Positions 1-8,370 are shown, counted from the stretch's first letter. The stretch: DNA of 64,000 bases from Chitinophagaceae bacterium (GCA_016702745.1 JADJDJ010000001.1:558001-622000); one strand, 5' to 3'. A program made the numbers and translations. Notes: generated by a model not told the origin, from the sequence alone.

Positions 1-1
1 C

Positions 2-949
2 CGTGCAGATTTTGAGGAACTGGCGAAACCATTCGTGGATCGTACCATGACCTGTTGTGCCAATGCAATGAAGGATGCCGGTCTGCATATCGACGCGATA
101 GAAGAGGTTGTATTGGTGGGAGGCTCCACCCGTGTACCATTGGTGAAGACCAGTGTACAAAAATTTTTTAACAGGGTGCCACATGATGCCGTAAATCCCG
201 ATGAGGTAGTGGCACTGGGAGCAGCCGTACAGGCAGATATACTCGCTGGAAATAATAAAGATTTTTTATTGCTGGATATTACCCCGCTTTCATTGGGTAT
301 TGAAACCATGGGCGGGTTGATGGATGTGCTGGTACCCCGCAATTCAAAAATTCCCTCCAAAGTGGCCCGGCAATACACGACTCAGAAAGACGGACAAAGC
401 AGCATGAAGATCGCCGTGTTCCAGGGAGAAAGGGACCTCGTAAAAGATAATCGTAAGCTCGCCGAATTCAATCTCACCGGAATCCCGGGAATGCCGGCAG
501 GTTTACCCAAAGTGGAGATTTCATTCCTGATCAATGCGGATGGAATATTATTGGTAAAAGCAAAAGAGATCCGCAGTGGCGTTGAGCAAACCGTGGAAGT
601 GAAACCGCAATATGGTCTTACCGATGAGGAAGTAGAGAAAATGCTCATGGACTCCGTTACACATGCCAAAGAAGATATGGCTATACGTGCCTTGGTGGAA
701 GCACGTACAGAAGCCCGGCAAATCCTGGATACCACATCCGGATTTTTACAAAAGAACGGATCAATACTAACTGTTGAAGAAAAGACAGCAACCGATGCGG
801 CAATGACCAGCTTACAAAATTTAATGGAAAATGGTAACAAAGATGAAATCCATACCGCCATCGAAAAACTGAATGAAATTTCACGGCCCTATGCCGAAAG
901 GCTGATGGATCATGCCATCAGTACCGCGATGAAAGGGAAGAAGATTTAA
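2..949 (+). CDS. hscA: Fe-S assembly Hsp70 chaperone HscA, 3' part
   Basis: The 5' end lies outside the window; the open frame runs from base 2. It holds the end of the Hsp70 nucleotide-binding domain (VLVGGSTRVP, then NPDEVVALGAAVQA), the linker LLLDITPLSLGIETMGG and the substrate-binding domain. The wording of the linker, PRNSKIP, FQGERDLVKDNRKL and VKPQYGLTDEEV fits HscA better than DnaK, which normally has a longer acidic C-tail; here the protein ends GKKI. HscA releases Fe-S clusters from the scaffold IscU in an ATP-driven cycle. Its last 32 bases overlap the convergent YfhO-like gene on the other strand. Confidence 0.85.
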   Translation, partial: RADFEELAKPFVDRTMTCCANAMKDAGLHIDAIEEVVLVGGSTRVPLVKTSVQKFFNRVPHDAVNPDEVVALGAAVQADILAGNNKDFLLLDITPLSLGIETMGGLMDVLVPRNSKIPSKVARQYTTQKDGQSSMKIAVFQGERDLVKDNRKLAEFNLTGIPGMPAGLPKVEISFLINADGILLVKAKEIRSGVEQTVEVKPQYGLTDEEVEKMLMDSVTHAKEDMAIRALVEARTEARQILDTTSGFLQKNGSILTVEEKTATDAAMTSLQNLMENGNKDEIHTAIEKLNEISRPYAERLMDHAISTAMKGKKI

Positions 950-2945
950 TGCGGTTTTTCCGTATCAGCCCTGCTATTTTAAGTAATACATAAATCAGTA
1001 CAAATATGTGGATCAGCCAAAAAGCGATCTGCAGATCCTGGCGTTGATAACTGAAAATGATTTCATGTTGTCCGGCAGTTACTGCAACACTGATGCCGGG
1101 CCGGTCCCTCCTGACAAAGTCGGCGGTTACTCCATCTACAGTAGCCTTCCATCCCTTGAAATAATTTTGCAATAAGCAGATACTATTATCCTGTGCACTC
1201 ATTACCCTGACTTTCACTTCTCCGGGCTTTTGCGAAATCACCTGAATGCTGATTGTTGAATCAGCCTTTTCTGCAAATACGATTCCGTTAGTGCCTGCTT
1301 CGTTAAACTTTCCTTCTTTTTTAAGAACCAGGGGCCCCTTGTAAGATTCATTGGAACTTATTTCTTTCCGGTATACATTGATATTATGCCAGAGATTTCC
1401 GTTGGGATCAGTATAAGTGGCAGCTACAGCGGCCGGACTATTTGTTTGTACCGGGAAGCCCTGTTGTACAGCCATGATTTTGCTGACTGCCGAAGGAGAA
1501 TACCGGCTCACGGAAAAATAAGGCGTACAGACCAATGTGTTGATCACCAGTTCGGCGACCAGCAAACTGGCAGCCATCTTCCATTTGTTTTGACGAATCA
1601 GCAAATAAAGCAATCCCAGCATTAAAAACTGGAACAGGGCCGCAACAAATAATGACTGAGAAGGACTGATTCCCTTTAATAATGCAGCGATAGCATTGAA
1701 ATTAATATTGCTGAAACTGCCGGCATGCAGGAATCCAATTATCAGGCTGACAAGTAGCGCAAGTAGTATAGTGTACTTTGTCCTGATGTCAGATAATAAA
1801 TCCTCCATTTTTTTTCCATCCAGACTGCTGCTGATAAAAAGAATCAGGGCGAAAATGAAAAAGTAACGGAAGATGGCCGGGTTCCTGAAATAGCTGAAAC
1901 CCGGTAAAATATTCAGGGCTTCTCTTAACGGGGTAAAATTTCCAAAGGAAAGCAGGAGCATTATTAAAGCGGTAGCCAGTAAAATATAGCTCACCCGTTT
2001 CTTTCCACGGAACATCTGAAATACGGCAACAGGTAGCATAATAAACGTAAAGAGCCCGCAGTAGGTATTCAACATCGTGCCTTCCGTATTGGGATAACGC
2101 ATTCCCGTTGAGGAAAAAGGGAAGAGCATACTGCTGATGGCACCCGGATGGAGATAATTGGAATTGAAAAAACTACTGCCGCTGGCAAGAGCGGTGCCCC
2201 GGTCCAGCTGACCCAGTAATTCCATCGTAAAATAAATCACGGGAAAACAAAGCAGGGTGGTGAAAAGAACTGTCAAAATCAAAAATGGGATCAGTCTTTT
2301 CAACACAGTCCGCTCTTTTCTGTTTTGCCAGATCCAGAGGCCAACAAAAAAGAGAATACAATAAGTACTGATGATGTTGAAAGCAGCGTACACACTGGTA
2401 AACATCAGGAGATAAATCACAGCAGCCTGAAAGGCCGTCTTTAAACCGGGTTGCCGGAGCAGGGAAAGCAGGGCAGCTGCCATCAGTGGTACAAAGGCTG
2501 CAGCGGTGATATAGAGTAACCATTGAGTGGATCCAATCATGAATCCCGATAACATATAACAGAGGGCGAACAGCAATGAAAGATGTTCATCCCGCCCCAG
2601 TTTTCGTTGCAGGAGATAATACATGCTCCAGCCGGAAAGCAGTACAAAAAAAATAAACTCAATATGAAGGGTGTAAATATTGTACTCAAAAATGGTATTG
2701 AAGAAAAGCTGGGGGCTACTGAAAATTCCCCAGGTGAGGTTGCTTTGCAAAGGAAAGCCCATGTCCCAGGTATTGAACCAGACCGGTAATTCACCCTGGC
2801 GGATACACTGACTCATGAACTGGTTAATAGGATATTCCAGTGCCACGATATCATTCTTCAACGCAAAAAGCATGAAACTTACAGGGGCAAAAGCAAGCAG
2901 ACCGGTAACAGCAATGATCAGGTATGGCCGGAGTGTTTTTTTCAA
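918..2945 (-). CDS. YfhO-like multipass membrane protein
   Basis: A 675-residue membrane protein with about a dozen hydrophobic segments, a soluble stretch near residues 500-640 and a last transmembrane helix just before a basic tail. The architecture and motifs such as YFRNPAIFRYFF and LLQNYFKGWKATVDG match the YfhO family of bacterial membrane proteins, which are thought to act in glycosylation of cell-surface lipids or polymers. It is the last gene of a tight minus-strand run (14 bp after the radical SAM gene), so a role in envelope modification is an inference from family and context. The 3' end overlaps hscA tail to tail by 32 bp. Confidence 0.75.
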   Translation of the reverse strand: MKKTLRPYLIIAVTGLLAFAPVSFMLFALKNDIVALEYPINQFMSQCIRQGELPVWFNTWDMGFPLQSNLTWGIFSSPQLFFNTIFEYNIYTLHIEFIFFVLLSGWSMYYLLQRKLGRDEHLSLLFALCYMLSGFMIGSTQWLLYITAAAFVPLMAAALLSLLRQPGLKTAFQAAVIYLLMFTSVYAAFNIISTYCILFFVGLWIWQNRKERTVLKRLIPFLILTVLFTTLLCFPVIYFTMELLGQLDRGTALASGSSFFNSNYLHPGAISSMLFPFSSTGMRYPNTEGTMLNTYCGLFTFIMLPVAVFQMFRGKKRVSYILLATALIMLLLSFGNFTPLREALNILPGFSYFRNPAIFRYFFIFALILFISSSLDGKKMEDLLSDIRTKYTILLALLVSLIIGFLHAGSFSNINFNAIAALLKGISPSQSLFVAALFQFLMLGLLYLLIRQNKWKMAASLLVAELVINTLVCTPYFSVSRYSPSAVSKIMAVQQGFPVQTNSPAAVAATYTDPNGNLWHNINVYRKEISSNESYKGPLVLKKEGKFNEAGTNGIVFAEKADSTISIQVISQKPGEVKVRVMSAQDNSICLLQNYFKGWKATVDGVTADFVRRDRPGISVAVTAGQHEIIFSYQRQDLQIAFWLIHIFVLIYVLLKIAGLIRKNRIKSSSLSSRY

Positions 2946-2959
2946 GCAGGATCAGGTTT

Positions 2960-4135
2960 TCAGTCTTTCATCAGTTGGCGGTAAGATTTCTTTTTTTCTG
3001 ACTCCCACCAGTATTGTCCCAGTAATTTACGGGTAGCCATCCGGCCAAAGTATTTTTCAAATGTCCTGAAAAGGATCACATCGTATTTACGGTGAAAATT
3101 AATCCAGCAGGCATTGCAGTTTTTCTGATAGTGCTTTTGTTTTTCAATAGCTCCGGGTCCGTTGAACACTTCGTCCAGACTATTAGTAAATACGTTGCCG
3201 ATCAGTACATCCAGGTTCTGACAGATTGGTACATCTCCATTTGGGAGAATCACAAGACTATCCATGATACTGTTGCAACTGAGTTTGGTTCCGCCTCTGC
3301 GCCATTCATCATACAATACGAGGAAATCATAATTCTCCGGAAACTCTTTTACAATGGAAGGAATTTTTTCCCTGATCCGCATCAGGTTTTCGCGGGTCGT
3401 TCCCGGCGGGTTGACTGTTGCCGTCACAGGTTCTTTAGCATCAATCAGTTTTTTCGCATCCTGATAGGAACGGATATCTGCCGATTGCAGGGAGCCTATA
3501 TCATTATAATGGGCCGATTCAATGGTGTCAAAAAAAGAAATATCGTTGTATACGCCAATACGAAGATCAATATTGAACCGCTTTGCAACCGTGGCCACAT
3601 GTTCCATATCCTTGAAATCATTGTAAGGAGAAAGTGTGAACATCAGGCTGATGGGTACCTTTTTATGTGTCTGTTCCAGTACCCGGATGATGCCATCGTA
3701 TCCGTCCTTTCCCCGCATGTGCAGGTAGGCATCTTTGTCGCCATCCAGTGAAATGAATAAACGCTTTGGAGGATTCCTGTCAACCGCTTCTACAATCGCT
3801 TCCGGTTTCAGGGCATTGGTGAGCAGGTCAAAATTGGGATGATGCTTTACAAACCAGGCCATAATATCCATGGCATCAGGATGAAGCAGAAACTCTCCGC
3901 CTTCCAGTCCAACCGTTGTTTTTTTACTGATACAACGGCTTTGCATGATCTCTTTGATCTTATCAAAGGGAAGATAATTAACCGGCCGCTTGGTCCAGAT
4001 CAAACAATGCTTACAGGCAGAATTACAGAGATCCGTGCCATAGATCATCAGGGTTGATAATTTTTTGCGGGAAGGGAACCACCGGTTGTTGAGAAAGGTT
4101 AAACCCCTGTTGATATAATTGCTGGCTGCGTACAT
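2960..4135 (-). CDS. Radical SAM protein with C-terminal SPASM-like cysteines
   Basis: Residues 37-44 read CNSACKHC, the CX3CX2C motif that binds the 4Fe-4S cluster cleaving S-adenosylmethionine. VGLEGGEFLLHP follows as the GGEP-like motif. A second cysteine set (CNSIMDSLVILPNGDVPIC, then CNAC) near the C-terminus resembles a SPASM/Twitch auxiliary cluster. Length 391 aa is normal for this class. The substrate cannot be read from the sequence. Its neighbours (acyltransferase upstream, YfhO downstream, short gaps) suggest modification of an envelope lipid or glycan rather than a peptide; no small precursor-peptide gene is visible nearby. Confidence 0.8.
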   Translation of the reverse strand: MYAASNYINRGLTFLNNRWFPSRKKLSTLMIYGTDLCNSACKHCLIWTKRPVNYLPFDKIKEIMQSRCISKKTTVGLEGGEFLLHPDAMDIMAWFVKHHPNFDLLTNALKPEAIVEAVDRNPPKRLFISLDGDKDAYLHMRGKDGYDGIIRVLEQTHKKVPISLMFTLSPYNDFKDMEHVATVAKRFNIDLRIGVYNDISFFDTIESAHYNDIGSLQSADIRSYQDAKKLIDAKEPVTATVNPPGTTRENLMRIREKIPSIVKEFPENYDFLVLYDEWRRGGTKLSCNSIMDSLVILPNGDVPICQNLDVLIGNVFTNSLDEVFNGPGAIEKQKHYQKNCNACWINFHRKYDVILFRTFEKYFGRMATRKLLGQYWWESEKKKSYRQLMKD

Positions 4136-4176
4136 GCTGTTCTGAATAATAAAAGTAGTAAGAAAGGGGGAGGGGC

Positions 4177-5292
4177 TTATAAAAACTTTGACTTGAGTTG
4201 CAAAAATGGCTTCTCAAAAAAGCGGTAACTGAGCAGGCTCATGATCAGGGCTGCCAGCAATGCCAGGGTGGCGCTTCCGGTTGCTGCCCATTTGATGGAC
4301 AGATGAAATTCCTTTACGATCCAGACCAGCAGGGGCTCAAAAAGGAGTAAGTATAGTGGCCAGTGCCATACATAAAGCCCATAAGATATCTTTCCGAAAA
4401 ATTTCAGGATCCGGTTATTCAAAAGATTTTTCAACCAGTGGTTACTGCCATTCACACACTCATACACTACTAATCCGAATAGAACTGCAAATGTGCTGTA
4501 ACCCACAAAAGCCAGGTAAGGAAGGGTAAAACCTGAACGGATATTCATAAAGTAAAAACCAAAATTCACCAATGCCATCAGGAAAACGATCAGGGTGCTG
4601 TCTTTTTTTAACCACCCCGGCTGTAGTTTTTGCAGGATGGCAATCATGGAGCCGATACAAAGTCCGTCTATCCGGGTGAATGTATAGAGGCTGTTATAAG
4701 CCAGGTCTTCTACCTGCCTGTTCCAGACCAGGTAACGGGCAATCCCCACGCCAATTAAAATAAGAAGCATTAATACCAAAAGCTTACGCGGACTCCGGAA
4801 TAATAAAATTAAAAGGGGCCAGACAAGATAAAACTGTTCTTCCACGGCAAGTGACCAGGTATGCATCAGTAATTTGTCGCCATAAGGCTCATTGAAAATA
4901 TATACCCAGCTCTGGAGATAAGCCCATTGCCAAACCTGGTGCTGGTCATAATACCGGGTATCAAGATGCAGGCTGCTGATCGCCGGCAGAATAAAAAGAC
5001 AGATAACCAGTAATAAATAATACAAAGGGAAGATGCGCAGGAAGCGGCGGATATAAAATTTTTTCAGGAAACCGGGCTGGTTCATGGTATCCAGCAAGAT
5101 CTCGGTGATCAGAAATCCTGACAACACAAAGAACAGATCCACTCCCAGCCATCCGAAAAAGAAATAATTCATGAACCCGAAATTGTGTACGAATAGTACC
5201 AGCAGGATGGCTACTCCCCGGAGACCATCTAAGGCTGGGTAGTGTTTCCTTTCTGCCTGCCCGGCTGTATGCGGGATAGTGGCCGGGTTCAT
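4177..5292 (-). CDS. Acyltransferase family 3 (OafA/YrhL type)
   Basis: 371 aa with about ten transmembrane helices. The N-terminal block YPALDGLRGVAILLVLFVHN contains the conserved R and H of membrane acyltransferase family 3, followed by FFFGWLGVDLFFVLSGFLIT and RRFLRIFPLYYLL. Such enzymes transfer acetyl or other acyl groups onto extracytoplasmic sugars (O-antigen, peptidoglycan, exopolysaccharide). It sits 13 bp after ribE and 41 bp before the radical SAM gene, so it is probably in the same transcript. The exact acceptor is unknown. Confidence 0.88.
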   Translation of the reverse strand: MNPATIPHTAGQAERKHYPALDGLRGVAILLVLFVHNFGFMNYFFFGWLGVDLFFVLSGFLITEILLDTMNQPGFLKKFYIRRFLRIFPLYYLLLVICLFILPAISSLHLDTRYYDQHQVWQWAYLQSWVYIFNEPYGDKLLMHTWSLAVEEQFYLVWPLLILLFRSPRKLLVLMLLILIGVGIARYLVWNRQVEDLAYNSLYTFTRIDGLCIGSMIAILQKLQPGWLKKDSTLIVFLMALVNFGFYFMNIRSGFTLPYLAFVGYSTFAVLFGLVVYECVNGSNHWLKNLLNNRILKFFGKISYGLYVWHWPLYLLLFEPLLVWIVKEFHLSIKWAATGSATLALLAALIMSLLSYRFFEKPFLQLKSKFL

Positions 5293-5305
5293 AAGTCTTG
5301 GTTCG

Positions 5306-5917
5306 TTATTTTTTACGCTTAAAAGTGTCTTCAGACAAAGATAAACTTCTGAGCAAATACTTGCCGATCAGGTCGAACTCGATATTCACGGTATGCCCGG
5401 GGATCAAAGAGGAGAGATTGGTATGTTCAAAAGTGTAGGGAATGATAGCCACTTTGAATTGGTTCTTCTTCACGTCAAAGGCAGTCAGGCTGATCCCGTC
5501 GAGCGCAATTGAGCCTTTTTCTATGACCAGGGCAGCGAATTTTTTAGGGAAATCAAAGCTGAATTCCCAGCTCCCGTCTTTTTGACGGAGCCTGCTGCAG
5601 GTGGCTATACAATCCACATGCCCCTGTACAATATGGCCATCCAGCCGGTCGTGTAACTGCAGACATCTTTCCAGGTTCACCCGGCTGCCGGCTGTCCAGG
5701 CAGACAGGTTGGTTTTGGACAGGGTTTCGGCAATTGCTGTCACCCGGTGCTGATTCCCATTTACTTCTTCAACGGTCAGGCAAACCCCGTTATGGCTCAC
5801 ACTTTGGTCGGGTTTCAGTTCCCCTGAAATGGGGGATTCTATCCAGAAACTGGTATTGGTTCCTGTTGAAAAAATCTGGCTGACCTTGCCTGTGGTTTCA
5901 ATGATACCTGTGAACAT
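5306..5917 (-). CDS. ribE: Riboflavin synthase, alpha subunit
   Basis: Starts MFTGIIETTG, the signature of the first lumazine-binding repeat. The second repeat begins near residue 97 (GHIVQGHVD). Two repeats in 203 aa is the standard family size. The enzyme dismutates two 6,7-dimethyl-8-ribityllumazine molecules into riboflavin in the cytoplasm. It is the first gene of the minus-strand run leading into the acyltransferase, which has no evident link to flavin synthesis, so the run may simply share a promoter. The C-terminus is basic (KRKK). Confidence 0.93.
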   Translation of the reverse strand: MFTGIIETTGKVSQIFSTGTNTSFWIESPISGELKPDQSVSHNGVCLTVEEVNGNQHRVTAIAETLSKTNLSAWTAGSRVNLERCLQLHDRLDGHIVQGHVDCIATCSRLRQKDGSWEFSFDFPKKFAALVIEKGSIALDGISLTAFDVKKNQFKVAIIPYTFEHTNLSSLIPGHTVNIEFDLIGKYLLRSLSLSEDTFKRKK

Positions 5918-6009
5918 GCCTGCAAATTAAGCAGTTATTGGGTTTCGGGGCAGGGAAGGGGTCTTGAAAACTTTCCGGCCCCGGGTTTTTTACTATAAAA
6001 AAATCATCC

Positions 6010-6017
6010 TATCTTTG
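6010..6017 (+). promoter_or_regulatory. -7 promoter box for rpsU
   Basis: TATCTTTG matches the Bacteroidota sigma-A -7 consensus TAnnTTTG and lies 37 bp before the rpsU start. No clear TTTG box is present at -33. Confidence 0.65.
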
Positions 6018-6035
6018 CGAGCCTAAAAAATACCA

Positions 6036-6043
6036 AAGGAGGT
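6036..6043 (+). promoter_or_regulatory. Strong Shine-Dalgarno sequence of rpsU
   Basis: AAGGAGGT ends 10 bases before the ATG at 6054. This is a full-strength match to the anti-Shine-Dalgarno. The other starts examined here have A-rich leaders without such a motif, as is usual in Bacteroidota. In Flavobacterium the anti-Shine-Dalgarno is known to be sequestered on the ribosome with help from bS21, and rpsU has been reported as an exception carrying a strong site, which gives bS21 a route to control its own translation. Confidence 0.85.
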
Positions 6044-6053
6044 ATCAACACAT

Positions 6054-6251
6054 ATGCTTATCATTGATTCAAAAGATTGCGAAAACATTGACAAGGCGCT
6101 GAAGAAGTACAAGAAGAAATTTGAAAAATCCAAAGTACTGCTCCAGCTCCGCGAACGTCAGTCTTACACCAAGCCTTCGGTTAAACGCCGTGGTGCCGTG
6201 CTGAAAGCAATCTACAAGCAGCAGATTGCCAGCGGAAAAATTGAGGCTTAA
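6054..6251 (+). CDS. rpsU: 30S ribosomal protein bS21
   Basis: 65 aa, beginning MLIIDSKDCENIDKALKKYK and ending in a basic helix, the normal size and composition of bS21. The start is fixed by the Shine-Dalgarno ten bases upstream. The protein sits near the 3' end of 16S rRNA. It has its own promoter box and a terminator directly after it, so it is a single-gene unit, consistent with separate autoregulation. Confidence 0.93.
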   Translation: MLIIDSKDCENIDKALKKYKKKFEKSKVLLQLRERQSYTKPSVKRRGAVLKAIYKQQIASGKIEA

Positions 6252-6276
6252 TCCACCTCTGCTATAAAATATTATA

Positions 6277-6308
6277 TAGCTGTTCCTCTCCGGAACGGCT
6301 ATTTTTTT
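6277..6308 (+). terminator. Rho-independent terminator after rpsU
   Basis: Ten-base-pair stem (tagctgttcc / ggaacggcta, one G-U pair) with a 5-base loop, followed by seven T. Confidence 0.8.
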
Positions 6309-6324
6309 GCCCATATTTCTTCTG

Positions 6325-6332
6325 TAGCTTTG
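6325..6332 (+). promoter_or_regulatory. -7 promoter box for the Xer recombinase
   Basis: TAGCTTTG matches TAnnTTTG and lies only 10 bp before the ATG at 6343, implying a very short leader. Confidence 0.55.
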
Positions 6333-6342
6333 AAAGAACAAT

Positions 6343-7245
6343 ATGGTCTTACTCAACCCGCAGGGCATACAGCCATTTCTCGATTACCTCCGTTACGAAA
6401 AAAGGTATTCGGCACATACGATCCTGGCTTACCAGGGTGATCTGGAAGAATTCATTTCATTTGCAACGCAACAATACGGATCAACCGGTCTCGGGGAAAT
6501 CAGTCACCACCATATCCGGAGCTGGCTGGCCGTGATGAAGGACCGGGGTCTGACCGCCCGCAGTATCAACCGGAAGATTTCCACACTCAAATCATTTTTC
6601 AGGTTTTATATGAAGCAGGGAGAGCTGGAATTATCTCCCATGGCGAAGATCATCACGCCTAAATCCGGCAAGAAATTACCTTCTTTTATCAGAGAGGAGG
6701 ATACCGTGATGTTGATGAAATCCCTTGAGCGGTCAGCGGAAGACTGGAAAAGCCTGAATGCAAAAATGCTGATAACGATCTTTTATGCCACGGGAATGCG
6801 GTTGAGTGAATTGCTGGGACTCCGGGAACGACAGATCGATTTTGAAAAAGCCCAGATCAGGGTCCTGGGAAAGGGGAATAAAGAAAGGATCATTCCGGTG
6901 AGCCGGGAACTGCTGCGGCAGATCAGGGATTATGCTGATCAGAAAAAGGCGCTGTATGAAAAGGCGGAAGACTTTCTGTTGATAACAGAAAAGGGGAAGA
7001 AGCTATATCCCAAGTACGCCTGGCTACTGGTAAATACCTATCTCGGACTCACCACCACACTGGAAAAGAAAAGCCCCCACGTGCTTCGTCATAGTTTTGC
7101 CACCCACCTGATGAACAATGGTGCGGGATTGAATGCCGTGAAGGAATTACTGGGGCACAGCAGTCTGGCCGCCACCCAGGTCTATACCCATACCACCATT
7201 GGGAAGTTAAAAGATATTCATAAAAAAGCCCATCCGAAAGCCTGA
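6343..7245 (+). CDS. Tyrosine recombinase of the XerC/XerD family
   Basis: 300 aa with an N-terminal SAM-like core-binding domain (residues about 8-100) and a C-terminal catalytic domain. The catalytic set is visible: R153 in TGMRLSELLGL, K177 in VLGKGNK, H246 and R249 in PHVLRH, H272 in LLGHSS and Y281 in VYTHTT. Length and housekeeping context (between rpsU and hpf) fit the chromosome-dimer resolvase acting at dif with FtsK rather than a mobile-element integrase. Whether it is XerC or XerD cannot be decided here. Confidence 0.88.
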   Translation: MVLLNPQGIQPFLDYLRYEKRYSAHTILAYQGDLEEFISFATQQYGSTGLGEISHHHIRSWLAVMKDRGLTARSINRKISTLKSFFRFYMKQGELELSPMAKIITPKSGKKLPSFIREEDTVMLMKSLERSAEDWKSLNAKMLITIFYATGMRLSELLGLRERQIDFEKAQIRVLGKGNKERIIPVSRELLRQIRDYADQKKALYEKAEDFLLITEKGKKLYPKYAWLLVNTYLGLTTTLEKKSPHVLRHSFATHLMNNGAGLNAVKELLGHSSLAATQVYTHTTIGKLKDIHKKAHPKA

Positions 7246-7413
7246 AAAAAAAGTGGGCCGGCACAATAAAATTTTAGCCTTTTTTTTTACGCATCATTTA
7301 TTTTTTGCAGTAACTTACTACTGTTAAAAAAGAACCACCCTCTGAAAAGCCTCAATGCCTCTCTACCCAGGTAAGTTCTTTATTTATTGTTTCACAGATT
7401 AAAACCGATGATT

Positions 7414-7713
7414 ATGAACGTAAACATTCAATCTGTTCATTTCAGTGCTGACAGTAAGCTGATCGATTATGTGAACCGGAAGCTGGAAAAGCTGTCTCAT
7501 TTTACAGACAGGGTTATCCAGGTGAACGTATTTCTGAAGCTGGATAATGTGGTGCATGCCGTAAAAGACAAAATCGCAGAAATCCGGGTGCATATTCCCA
7601 GGCACAGTTTTTTCGTAAAATCTACAAGTAAATCATTCGAGGAATCATTTGACGAAGCATTTGATTCCCTGGTAGGCCAGATCAAAAAAAATAAGGCGCG
7701 CAAAGCCGCCTGA
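7414..7713 (+). CDS. hpf: Ribosome hibernation factor (short HPF/RaiA type)
   Basis: 99 aa from the ATG at 7414 (MNVNIQSVHFSAD); another ATG two codons upstream (7408) is possible. The S30EA-type fold is shown by the DYVNRKLEKLSHF helix and the RVHIPRHSFFVKSTSKSFEE segment. There is no C-terminal dimerisation domain, so this is the short form, which binds in the 30S decoding region during slow growth. A strong terminator follows directly. Confidence 0.85.
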   Translation: MNVNIQSVHFSADSKLIDYVNRKLEKLSHFTDRVIQVNVFLKLDNVVHAVKDKIAEIRVHIPRHSFFVKSTSKSFEESFDEAFDSLVGQIKKNKARKAA

Positions 7714-7723
7714 ACTTAAACAA

Positions 7724-7760
7724 GGGCCCCGGTACCGAAAAGGACCGGGGCCCTTTTTTT
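7724..7760 (+). terminator. Rho-independent terminator after hpf
   Basis: Perfect ten-base-pair GC-rich stem (gggccccggt / accggggccc) separated by 10 bases and followed by seven T. Confidence 0.88.
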
Positions 7761-7820
7761 ATTTACTGATTTTCAGGATAAATTTCCCTCTTCAAAATTT
7801 TTCCAATATTCAAATTCCCT

Positions 7821-7828
7821 TACCTTTG
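7821..7828 (+). promoter_or_regulatory. -7 promoter box for the tRNA/tuf cluster
   Basis: TACCTTTG matches TAnnTTTG, about 100 bp upstream of the first tRNA-Thr and just after the hpf terminator. No clear -33 box. Confidence 0.55.
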
Positions 7829-7928
7829 CCACCCCAAAACCTAAGCATGTCGAAGGTGGGGCTAGTTCTTTATTGCTTGGATCGACGAACTTCCCGGGCT
7901 AAATCCGGAGGGGCGGAGATGAAAAGTC

Positions 7929-8004
7929 GCCACTTTAGCTCAGCTGGTAGAGCAACTGATTTGTAATCAGTAGGTCGTTGGTTCGATTCCGACAAGTGGC
8001 TCCA
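7929..8004 (+). tRNA. tRNA-Thr (anticodon TGT)
   Basis: Acceptor stem GCCACTT/AAGTGGC, discriminator T, encoded CCA, and anticodon loop TTTGTAA in a five-pair stem ACTGA/TCAGT. First of four tRNAs upstream of tuf. Confidence 0.95.
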
Positions 8005-8056
8005 GGTATTTATCGGAAATGGGAGCTGGAAATGCTGCCAGCGTATTTCCGAAAAC

Positions 8057-8139
8057 GGGCAAGTAGCCAAGTGGCCAACGGCAACAGACTGTAAATCTGT
8101 CCTCTTACGAGTTCGGTGGTTCGAATCCATCCTTGCCCA
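8057..8139 (+). tRNA. tRNA-Tyr (anticodon GTA)
   Basis: Acceptor GGGCAAG/CTTGCCC, long variable arm as expected for a class II tRNA, and anticodon loop CTGTAAA. No CCA is encoded. Confidence 0.95.
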
Positions 8140-8141
8140 CA

Positions 8142-8169
8142 GCGCCCGCCATAGCTTTAGCGAAGGCGG
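8142..8169. repeat. Palindromic repeat, CCCGCC...GGCGGG family
   Basis: Arms gcccgcc / ggcgggc flank a core containing agctttagcgaa. Related elements occur at 8340-8366, 12379-12407 and 54739-54766, always between genes. Confidence 0.6.
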
Positions 8170-8180
8170 GCAGGATTTAA

Positions 8181-8286
8181 AAAAGCTTTAGCGAAGCGAG
8201 CTGATAAAAAGCTTTAGCGAAGCGAGCTGATAAAAAGCTTTAGCGAAGCGAGCTGATAAAAAGCTTTAGCGAAGCGAGCTGATAAA
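8181..8286. repeat. 26-bp tandem repeat, four copies, in the tRNA-Tyr/tRNA-Gly spacer
   Basis: The core gctttagcgaagcgagct recurs at 8185, 8211, 8237 and 8263, exactly 26 bp apart, joined by gataaaaa. The unit is an imperfect palindrome (AGCT ends) and shares agctttagcgaa with the neighbouring CCCGCC-type palindrome. Confidence 0.9.
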
Positions 8287-8339
8287 ATTGAAGTTCTTTT
8301 AAAAATGATTCCTTCCATAGCAAACGCAATGCGGGTTTT

Positions 8340-8366
8340 ACCCGCCTTCGCAATGCTTCGGCGGGT
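8340..8366. repeat. Palindromic repeat, CCCGCC...GGCGGG family, before tRNA-Gly
   Basis: Arms cccgcc / ggcggg around ttcgcaatgctt, ending 5 bp before tRNA-Gly. Confidence 0.55.
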
Positions 8367-8370
8367 AAAA

